This document shows, in pieces, positions 23,069 through 29,531 of a DNA stretch of 64,000 bases. The position numbers and the translations under genes are program-made. The number at the start of each line of letters is the position of its first letter. The stretch's first letter is position 1. The stretch comes from Nonomuraea jiangxiensis (lineage in GTDB: Bacteria; Actinomycetota; Actinomycetes; Streptosporangiales; Streptosporangiaceae): positions 1-64,000 of the forward strand of contig NZ_FNDJ01000041.1 in NCBI RefSeq assembly GCF_900099965.1, in the 5' to 3' direction. Under the pieces are notes generated by a model. The model saw only the letters and a program-made list of their open reading frames with translations, made no database searches and was not told the origin of the DNA.

Positions 23069-23710
23069 TTGAACCATCCTCCGGTCACTCTCCCACGCCT
23101 CACCGCGCTCGCCCGGCAGGCGGCCCCCAGGCTGCTCGAAGCGGTCGTGGCCCCGCTGGCCGTGTTCTACCTGGCCATGGTCGTCCTCGGGTTCAAGTGG
23201 GCGCTGGTCATGAGTGTCGCCTGGGTCTACCTCGGGGTGGGCTGGCGGCTCGTCAGGCGGGTCAAGGTGCCCGCCACCATGTATCTCGCCGCGTTCGCGA
23301 TCACCGTCCGCGCTCTCGTGGCGTTCTGGACGGGCACGTGGATGTGGTTCTTCATCCAGCCGGAGATGGGCACCATCTGCATCAGCATGGTCTTCCTCGC
23401 CTCCGTCCGGCTCAACAAGCCGCTCGTGCAGAAGCTCACGCTCGACTACATCCACCTGCCGTCGGCGGTGCTCAAGCACGAGCGGGTGCGCAAGTTCTTC
23501 GCCAGGATCACGCTGCTGTGGGCGTTCGTGCTCCTGGCGAACTCGACGGTGAGCATCCTGCTGGCGGTCTACCAGTCCCTGGCCGGGTCGCTCGGCGAGT
23601 TCATGCTGATGAGGACGTCGGCGGTGGCCCTGATCAGCGGCGCGGCGATCACGATCTCGGTCTTCGGCTTCAAGCGGCTGCTGCACCGCCTGCACGTCGC
23701 CCACGCCTAA
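23069..23710 (+). CDS. Membrane protein, VC0807-like
   Basis: A polytopic protein of about 213 residues with roughly five hydrophobic segments separated by short basic loops. It resembles the VC0807-like (DUF3159-type) actinobacterial membrane proteins of unknown function, judged by the GFKWALVMSVAWVYLGVGWRLV segment layout. I prefer the TTG at 23069, which has GGAG six bases upstream; ATG 22994 would add 25 hydrophilic residues. Its stop overlaps that of the convergent histidine kinase by 4 bp. No functional context is visible. Confidence 0.6.
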   Translation: MNHPPVTLPRLTALARQAAPRLLEAVVAPLAVFYLAMVVLGFKWALVMSVAWVYLGVGWRLVRRVKVPATMYLAAFAITVRALVAFWTGTWMWFFIQPEMGTICISMVFLASVRLNKPLVQKLTLDYIHLPSAVLKHERVRKFFARITLLWAFVLLANSTVSILLAVYQSLAGSLGEFMLMRTSAVALISGAAITISVFGFKRLLHRLHVAHA

Positions 23711-24873
23711 CTCTCGTGCGGGATGGTCACGGCCAGCTCGAACCCGTCGCCCGCCGGTCCCGCGGTCATCGTGCCGCCGGCCAGCCGTACGCGCTCGCGC
23801 AGGCCCGCCAGCCCCAGCCCGCCCGGCCGCGCGGTGGGCCGGGAGCGCGGCGGCCCGTTCCGCACGACGACGCGCTCGCGCGAGACCGTGACCTCGACGG
23901 CGGCCCCCGGCGCGTGCTTGGCGGCGTTGGTGAGCCCCTCCTGGACGACGGCGCGGGCCAGGCCGGGCGCCGGCCCCCGGGCCAGCTCCAGGCTGATCGA
24001 CATGCCAGAGTCCGTGGCCCGGCGCACCAGCTCCGTCACCTCCTCCCCGACGGGAGCCAGCGGCGGCGCGTCGGACTCCTCCCGCAGCAGGCCGATGATC
24101 TGACGTAGCCGCTCGGTGGCGTCCGCGGCCGCGATCCGCAGCTCGCCCGCCGCCCTGACCTCCGCAGGGCCGAGCCCGGGCGTCAGCTCCAGCCCGGCGG
24201 CCCGTACCGCGATCAAGGCCAGGTCGTGGCCGAGCGAGTCGTGCATGTCCCGCGCGATCCTGGCCCGCTCGCGCAGCCTGGCCTGCGCCTCGGCCGACTG
24301 CCGCGCCTGTGTTCGCTGCTGCAGCAGCTTGCGCCGGAGCAGCCCGAACGAATATGGCACCACGTACGTGCCGACGAGCCCGGTGGCCATGGCCACCCAC
24401 AGGGCCAGATCGCCGCCCTGGGCCACCACCACGCCCACGCCCACGACGGTGACCAGGAGGAACGCCGTCAGCGGCGACCACAACCCGCTCATGCGCCGCC
24501 CGGTCAGGTACGCGTACCACATGATGTACGGCGACGTAGCCACCAACGGCAGGATGCTGACGTGCCGCCGGGGCAGCAGCCAGCTCAGGTCCACGGTCGC
24601 GAAGCCCTGGCCGAACTCCCACGGCCCCAGCGGCACCAGCAGCATCAGCGCGGCCAGCGGCCACCGCCGCCCGACCAGCACGGCCACCCCGGCGAGCGCG
24701 ACCTTGGGTGCGGTCACCAAGCCGAACGCGGCGGGGTCCCTGATCGGATCGGGCCCCATGGCGGCGATGAAGATGCCGAGCCCGGCCCAGAGCAGCAGGT
24801 CGTAGACCACCTGGCGGCGGCCCTCCCGGCGAACACGGCACAGAAACTGCACGGCATCGACGTTATCCCGCAC
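23707..24873 (-). CDS. Orphan DesK/NarL-type sensor histidine kinase
   Basis: A 388-residue membrane kinase. About five or six hydrophobic segments fill residues 20-170, then a HisKA_3 dimerisation helix with ERARIARDMHDSLGHDL (phospho-His in the HDSLGH box) and a C-terminal HATPase with EGLTNAAKHAPG and GGLGLAGLRERV. The architecture normally pairs with a NarL-type response regulator, but none is adjacent on either side, so it is an orphan in this window. GTG 24873 is the extreme start and lacks a clear ribosome-binding site. Its 5' region holds two back-to-back inverted repeats. Confidence 0.85.
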   Translation of the reverse strand: MRDNVDAVQFLCRVRREGRRQVVYDLLLWAGLGIFIAAMGPDPIRDPAAFGLVTAPKVALAGVAVLVGRRWPLAALMLLVPLGPWEFGQGFATVDLSWLLPRRHVSILPLVATSPYIMWYAYLTGRRMSGLWSPLTAFLLVTVVGVGVVVAQGGDLALWVAMATGLVGTYVVPYSFGLLRRKLLQQRTQARQSAEAQARLRERARIARDMHDSLGHDLALIAVRAAGLELTPGLGPAEVRAAGELRIAAADATERLRQIIGLLREESDAPPLAPVGEEVTELVRRATDSGMSISLELARGPAPGLARAVVQEGLTNAAKHAPGAAVEVTVSRERVVVRNGPPRSRPTARPGGLGLAGLRERVRLAGGTMTAGPAGDGFELAVTIPHES

Positions 24874-25243
24874 CAGCGGGCCATGGCCCCCACCGGAAGT
24901 GGGGGACCGACCCTGACGATCGTCAGGGTCGGGTGATCCAACGTCACGGTAGTGCTAGCCCCACCTGCAAAGCGCCTACCTCCACTGCTGTGCCCGACCG
25001 CGGAAAACGGTTGGATCGATGGTGTCCGCCGGCAGGTCGTAGCCCCGACCCCGACGAAAGTCGGGGATGGTTCGCGCCGATCGTTCGATGTGCTGTGACC
25101 TGGGACGTTTCTACCTTCATGGGGTGCCGGCCCTGACCCCCGTAGGGGTCGGGTCCGCGTTCGACCAGGGGCATTCCCGATGTCCCCGGACCACGCGCAC
25201 CGACACGCTGTGTGGGTGCCCTAAACGATCGGAGTGAACAGCC
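24874..25243. other. 370-bp intergenic region with four perfect hairpins
   Basis: No protein gene is supported here. The region separates the minus-strand kinase from the plus-strand DedA gene. It contains CCCCCAC/GTGGGGG (24887-24893 with 24899-24905), a 26-bp gapless palindrome (24907-24932, core CCTGACGATCGTCAGG), CCCCGAC/GTCGGGG closing a GAAA loop (25049-25066), and GACCCC/GGGGTC (25135-25150). Such density suggests structured RNA or regulator sites rather than plain spacer. I do not recognise a known riboswitch. Confidence 0.6.
24907..24932. promoter_or_regulatory. 26-bp perfect palindrome upstream of the orphan kinase
   Basis: The sequence CCGACCCTGACGA is followed directly by its exact reverse complement, giving a gapless 26-bp palindrome centred between 24919 and 24920, 34 bp upstream of the kinase start. 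It could be an operator for a dimeric regulator. A second 7-bp stem lies immediately beside it at 24887-24905. Confidence 0.5.
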
Positions 25244-25861
25244 ATGTCGCACGCCGTCCTCGGCCTGATCGAGCAGGTGATGTCCTCACCATGGTTATAC
25301 CTGGTGATCTTCGCGCTGGCACTGCTCGACGGGTTCTTCCCCATCGTGCCCGCCGAGACCGCGGTGATCACCGCTGGGGTGTTCGCCGCCACCGGCGAGA
25401 CGAACCTCCCCCTGGTCATCGTGGTCGCGGCGCTCGGAGCGTTCGCGGGCGATCATGTGTCCTATCTGATAGGCAACAAGTCCGCGGGCCGCTTGCGGAC
25501 GAAGAAGGCGTTCGTCTGGGCCCGCCAGGCCCTCGACGAGCGGGGCGGCCTCGCCCTCGTGGTGGCGCGCTATATCCCGGGCGGGCGGACCGCGACCACG
25601 CTGACGATGGGCGCCGTGCGCTATCCGTTGCGGTCATTTTCGTTCTTCGACGGCATCGCGGCGTCCACGTGGGCGGTCTACTCGGCACTGATCGGCTTCT
25701 TCGGCGGCATGGCCTTCGAGAACGACCCGATCAAGGGCCTGCTGCTCGGACTGGGCATCGCGCTGTCCATCACCGTGATCGTCGAGATCGTGAGATGGGT
25801 AAGGAAACGACGCGCCACCCAGGCTTCCCCGGATCGTCTTCCAGCGGACACGTCCGTTTGA
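25244..25861 (+). CDS. DedA family membrane protein
   Basis: A 205-residue DedA/SNARE-associated (VTT-domain) protein. Typical features are the re-entrant-loop acidic segment LDGFFPIVPAETAVITAG near residue 30, the GDHVSYLIGNKSAGR segment, and the second re-entrant loop with ARYIPGGRTATTLTMGAVRYP carrying the essential Arg and Gly residues. DedA proteins act as lipid scramblases or undecaprenyl-phosphate and phospholipid flippases in the cytoplasmic membrane. GGAGTG lies 8 bases before ATG 25244. It is followed by the DMT permease 36 bp later, possibly as an operon. Confidence 0.92.
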   Translation: MSHAVLGLIEQVMSSPWLYLVIFALALLDGFFPIVPAETAVITAGVFAATGETNLPLVIVVAALGAFAGDHVSYLIGNKSAGRLRTKKAFVWARQALDERGGLALVVARYIPGGRTATTLTMGAVRYPLRSFSFFDGIAASTWAVYSALIGFFGGMAFENDPIKGLLLGLGIALSITVIVEIVRWVRKRRATQASPDRLPADTSV

Positions 25862-25897
25862 CCCTGTCTAGTCACCATCCGTGTGAAAGGAGTGCGC

Positions 25898-26701
25898 ATG
25901 ACTGTGCTGGCCGCGGTGGTCGCCCTGGTCGGTTCGCTGTTCTTCGCGCTCGGAGCCGCCCTCCAGCAGTTTGAGGCGGTCGGCACCACCAAGCCGGGGC
26001 TGCTCGCCCTGCTGCGGAGACCGCGGTGGCTGATCGGCGGCGCGTCCATCCTGGTGGGCGGCGGCCTGCACATCGTCGCGCTCGGCCTCGGCCCGCTGAC
26101 CATCGTACAGCCGATGGGGGTGGCCAGCCTGCTGTTCGCGCTGCCCATCGCGGCCGCGCTGCACGGCCGCAGGCCGAGCAGCAAGGAGCTGTCGGCGGCG
26201 GGCGTCGTGGCGGCCGGGCTGATCGGCCTGGTGTTACTGGTCCCCAACTCCGACGGCCCCACCTTCCTCAGCCCGGGGGGCGTCCTGACGCTGCTCGGCG
26301 TATCCGGCGTCGCGGCGGTGCTGCTGTGGGCCGGCTCCCGGGCGGCCTCCCCGGCCGGCCGGGCGGCGCTGCTGGCCACCAGCGCCGGCGTCCTGTACGG
26401 CGCCACGGCCACTCTCATGCGCGTCCTGGTGGACGGCACCTGGAACTGGTGGTATCTGCTGGCGCTGCCGGTGCCCGCGCTGCTGGCGCTCATGATGCTC
26501 CAGCGCGCCTATGCCATCGGGCACTTCGGCGTCTCCTTCGCCTCACTACAGATCGCCGACCCGCTGACGGCGGTGGCGTTCGGCGCGCTGCTGCTCGGCG
26601 AGCCGCTGCCGACCGGGATCCTGCCGATCGCCGCCGCGGCACTGACCGCGGCCGGCACCGTCGCCCTGGCCAGGACCACGCCACTGGAAGCCCGTAACTG
26701 A
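25898..26701 (+). CDS. DMT superfamily (EamA-like) permease
   Basis: A 267-residue membrane protein with about nine or ten hydrophobic segments. It belongs to the drug/metabolite transporter superfamily as judged by paired five-helix halves, with FALGAALQQFEAV in the first helix and QRAYAIGHFGVSFASLQIADPLTAVAFGALLLGEPL in the second half, where the final Glu-Pro is family-typical. ATG 25898 is supported by AAAGGAG about 5 bases upstream; the frame is open from GTG 25883, but that codon precedes the ribosome-binding site. It follows DedA closely and precedes the GT4 gene. Confidence 0.85.
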   Translation: MTVLAAVVALVGSLFFALGAALQQFEAVGTTKPGLLALLRRPRWLIGGASILVGGGLHIVALGLGPLTIVQPMGVASLLFALPIAAALHGRRPSSKELSAAGVVAAGLIGLVLLVPNSDGPTFLSPGGVLTLLGVSGVAAVLLWAGSRAASPAGRAALLATSAGVLYGATATLMRVLVDGTWNWWYLLALPVPALLALMMLQRAYAIGHFGVSFASLQIADPLTAVAFGALLLGEPLPTGILPIAAAALTAAGTVALARTTPLEARN

Positions 26702-26777
26702 TCATGCCGAACCCGCCCGCGCCCCGCTCCTTGTCCCCCGGCCTTCCCCGAACCACCTGAAATTGGAGTCCCCTGTC

Positions 26778-27989
26778 ATGGCGATGCCCCTGCACCGCGT
26801 TTCCGACCTCGCCGACCGTGCCGCCGCGCCCGTACGCCCCCGCCGCATCCTGATCTCAAGCGACACCTATCCCCCTGATGTGAACGGCGCCGCCTACTTC
26901 ACCCATCGCCTGGCCACCGGGCTGGCCGCGCGTGGCAACGAGGTGCACGTGATCTGCCAGTCGGAGGCCGGCCCGGCCAGCGCCGACGTGCTGGACGGCG
27001 TGATCGTGCACCGGCTGCGCTCGGCTCCCCTGCTGGTCCACCCCACCATGCGGTTCACCGTGCCGACCCGGCTCGACCGGCTGGTCGCCCGCGTCAAGCC
27101 CGACGTGCTGCACACCCAGGGCCACTTCGTGGTCGGCCGGGCCGCCATGGCGGCCGCCCGCAGGGCCGGTGTGCCGATCGTGGCCACCAACCACTTCATG
27201 CCGGACAACCTCTTCCAGTTCGTGCACCTCCCCGACCGGCTGCGGGCCAAGGCCGGACGGCTGGCCTGGCGTGACTTCAACCGCGTCTTCAGCCGCGCCG
27301 ACCACATCACCACGCCCACCCCGCTGGCCGCCAAGCTGCTGGCCGACCAGGGTTTCGCCCTCACGGTGGAGCCGGTCTCCTGCGGTATCGACCTGGGCAG
27401 GTTCCACCCGCACGCCGAGCCCAAGGCGTGGGCGCGCAAGCGGTTCGACCTGCCCGACCGGCCCACCATCCTGTTCGTCGGCCGGCTGGACGAGGAGAAG
27501 CGGCTGGACGAGATCGTCCGCGCGCTGCCCCTGGTGCTCAACGAGACCGACGCGCAGGTGGCCTTCGTCGGCAAGGGCAACCAGCGGGCGGAGCTGGAGC
27601 GGCTGGCCCGGCGCATCGGGGTGGGCGAGCGGGTGTTCTTCCTCGGCTTCGTGCCCGACGAGAGCATGCCCCAGGCCTACGCCGCCGCCGACGTGTTCGC
27701 CATGCCGGGCGTCGCCGAGTTGCAGAGCATCGCCACGCTGGAGGCCATGGCCACGGGGCTGCCCGTGGTGGCCGCCGACGCGATGGCGCTGCCGCACCTG
27801 GTGGACGACAACGGCTACCTGTTCCAGCCCGGCGACGTGATCTCGCTGGGCCGGCACCTGACGGATATCCTGACCGACGACGACCTGCGTGCCCGGCTCG
27901 GCAAGGCCAGCAGGGAGCTGGCTCTCACCCACGACGACAAGACGTCGCTCGCCCGGTTCGAGCAGATCTACGATGAGGTGGCTCGATGA
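26778..27989 (+). CDS. GT4 family glycosyltransferase
   Basis: A 403-residue soluble GT-B glycosyltransferase. The N-terminal Rossmann domain starts at about 25 with ISSDTYPPDVNGAAYFTHRLA, resembling the mannosyl- and diglucosyl-diacylglycerol synthase branch of GT4. The C-terminal nucleotide-sugar domain begins ILFVGRLDEEKRLDEIV (about 230), with the catalytic E-x7-E as ELQSIATLEAMATGLPVV (about 312-330). It probably adds mannose or glucose to a lipid or envelope acceptor on the cytoplasmic side. ATG 26778 has GGAG 9 bases upstream. Its stop overlaps the next start (ATGA, 27986-27989), tying it to the DUF998 protein. Confidence 0.87.
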   Translation: MAMPLHRVSDLADRAAAPVRPRRILISSDTYPPDVNGAAYFTHRLATGLAARGNEVHVICQSEAGPASADVLDGVIVHRLRSAPLLVHPTMRFTVPTRLDRLVARVKPDVLHTQGHFVVGRAAMAAARRAGVPIVATNHFMPDNLFQFVHLPDRLRAKAGRLAWRDFNRVFSRADHITTPTPLAAKLLADQGFALTVEPVSCGIDLGRFHPHAEPKAWARKRFDLPDRPTILFVGRLDEEKRLDEIVRALPLVLNETDAQVAFVGKGNQRAELERLARRIGVGERVFFLGFVPDESMPQAYAAADVFAMPGVAELQSIATLEAMATGLPVVAADAMALPHLVDDNGYLFQPGDVISLGRHLTDILTDDDLRARLGKASRELALTHDDKTSLARFEQIYDEVAR

Positions 27990-28666
27990 CCCTACGCCAG
28001 TGCCTGTGGGGCACGGTGGCCGGGACGGCGGTGTCGGCCGGCGCTCTGGTTTACGCGCAGGTCGCGCTGCCGGCGCAACCACTGCTCAGCGACTACGTAC
28101 TCGTGTCCGGTGGGCTGATGCCGGTGCTCGTCGGGATGCTGGCACTCGCGGTGGCGTGCCTGACTCTCGCCTACGGGATGGCGGCCGGCGACCCGTCGCG
28201 TACGGCGGCCACCAGGGTGCTGTTACTGGCGGCGGCGGCCGGCCTGATGATGAGCGCGATCTTCCCCACCGATCCCGGCGGGTCGGAGATCGACTCCCTG
28301 TCCGGCGAGATCCACCGCTGGTCGGCGGCTGTCGTCTTCAACTCGCTGCCGGTCGCCGGCTGGGTCCTGGCCCGGCACCGGTCGGTGGCGCCCCGGTGGA
28401 ACGCGGTCAGGGCCATGAGCGTGACGGCCGCGGTGACGCTGGCGATCTATCTGGCGGCGCACCCGGCCACCCTCACCTCCCCGCTGATCAACGGCTCGGC
28501 CTACTACGGGCTGATGGAGCGGGCCGTGGTGCTGGTCGAGATGGTCCTCATCGTCGTCATGGCGGTGGCGTCGTACCGGGACCGTCAGGTCACGGCGGAC
28601 GCGGTCGGCGCGCCGGCCCCGGCGCAGCCCGCGGGAACCGATCGGCCGCAGCAGCTCGCGGCCTGA
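27986..28666 (+). CDS. DUF998 family membrane protein
   Basis: A 226-residue integral membrane protein with about six hydrophobic segments, matching DUF998: an opening helix, LSDYVLVSGGLMPVLVGM, an FPTDPGG loop (about 90), and IHRWSAAVVFNSLPVAGW. The C-terminal 25 residues are a disordered Ala/Pro/Gln-rich tail. No function is established for the family. It is translationally coupled to the GT4 glycosyltransferase, so it may support the same envelope step. Confidence 0.82.
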   Translation: MTLRQCLWGTVAGTAVSAGALVYAQVALPAQPLLSDYVLVSGGLMPVLVGMLALAVACLTLAYGMAAGDPSRTAATRVLLLAAAAGLMMSAIFPTDPGGSEIDSLSGEIHRWSAAVVFNSLPVAGWVLARHRSVAPRWNAVRAMSVTAAVTLAIYLAAHPATLTSPLINGSAYYGLMERAVVLVEMVLIVVMAVASYRDRQVTADAVGAPAPAQPAGTDRPQQLAA

Positions 28667-28715
28667 CGCGCACGCTTCGGCCGCCGGCGAAGCGATGGCG
28701 GCCTAGCGTGCGAAC

Positions 28716-29471
28716 ATGCTGATCACCAACCATGCCCAGGCCATGACGGTGCTGGGCGACGCCCGTTACGTGCCGCCGCCGGTACGCCGGGACGGCGGCG
28801 AGGGAACGCTCGCCTGGCTGCGCGCCCAGGTGTCCAGATTCAGCAGCGGCGAGACGCACGCGGAGCGGCGGCGCCCGCTGGTGGAGCGGCTGGCCAGGCT
28901 GGACCCGGCCGAGCTGCGGGCGGCCGCCAGGACCATGACCGCAGAACGGGACGGAGACTGGCGAGGCGTGCCCACGGCCGTGTTGGGCGCCGCGCTCGGT
29001 GTGCCGGACACGAGCGCCGTGCCCGCCGCCGCGACCGGCTACCTGTCCGGCGAGGAGAGCCCGCAGGCCGACGCCGCCGTCGCCGTGCTGCTCGACGTGG
29101 CCGACCTGCCCGCGATCACGCTCCTGTTGCAGGGCCACGCGGCCATGGAGGCGCTCATCGACACCGCGCTCAAGCACGCGTCGCCGGGTGACGACGTCGA
29201 CGCTCTGCTGCACGAGACGCTCAGGCAGGACCCGCCGCTGAAGGCCACCCGCCGGCTCGACATCCGCACGGGTGACGAGGTGACGATCGACCTGGTGGCG
29301 GTCAACCGCGACCCGGAGGTGTTCGCCGAGCCCGGGCGGTTCGACCTCGCGCGCGGCCGTACCCCGCACCTGACGTTCGGCGCCGGGCTGCGGCCCTGCC
29401 CCGCGCCCGCGCACGCGCTCGCCCTGGCCGCGGGGGTGCTCGAAGTCCTGCTACGGGAAGAACACCGATGA
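28716..29471 (+). CDS. Unusually short cytochrome P450-like protein
   Basis: At 251 residues this is far below the usual 400 or so of bacterial P450s, yet it keeps the C-terminal signatures. These are an I-helix-like LLLQGHAAMEALI (136-148), ExxR as E167-T-L-R170, a meander-like region with RDPEVFAEPGRFDLARG (198-214), and the haem loop FGAGLRPCPAPAH (221-233) with Cys228 as the probable haem ligand. A C-helix-like segment is present as SSGETHAERRRPL (43-55). The missing part is most of helices A to B' and the D to H region. No frameshift is visible, and codon use is normal. It lies 60 bp upstream of the SARP regulator gene. It may be a compact or degenerate P450 with unknown substrate. Confidence 0.65.
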   Translation: MLITNHAQAMTVLGDARYVPPPVRRDGGEGTLAWLRAQVSRFSSGETHAERRRPLVERLARLDPAELRAAARTMTAERDGDWRGVPTAVLGAALGVPDTSAVPAAATGYLSGEESPQADAAVAVLLDVADLPAITLLLQGHAAMEALIDTALKHASPGDDVDALLHETLRQDPPLKATRRLDIRTGDEVTIDLVAVNRDPEVFAEPGRFDLARGRTPHLTFGAGLRPCPAPAHALALAAGVLEVLLREEHR

Positions 29472-29519
29472 GCCCCTCCTGGGGTCCGGAGAAGATCTCC
29501 GCTGTCTTCCCTGGACCGC

Positions 29520-29525
29520 GATAAT
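29520..29525 (+). promoter_or_regulatory. -10-like GATAAT directly before the SARP gene
   Basis: GATAAT lies 6 bases upstream of the ATG at 29532, which would make a leaderless transcript. No clear -35 hexamer is present, and there is no Shine-Dalgarno before the ATG, which supports a leaderless start. Confidence 0.35.
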
Positions 29526-29531
29526 CGGCAT

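Noticed and set aside
22865..24841. 658-residue minus-strand frame opposite the membrane protein and shifted over the kinase
   Set aside because: It has no domain features and is Arg/Gly/Ala-rich; the true kinase frame (23707-24873) has all catalytic boxes.
29472..29484. CCCC-TCCT-GGGG stem after the mini-P450 gene as a terminator
   Set aside because: The stem has only four base pairs and no T run; too weak to call.
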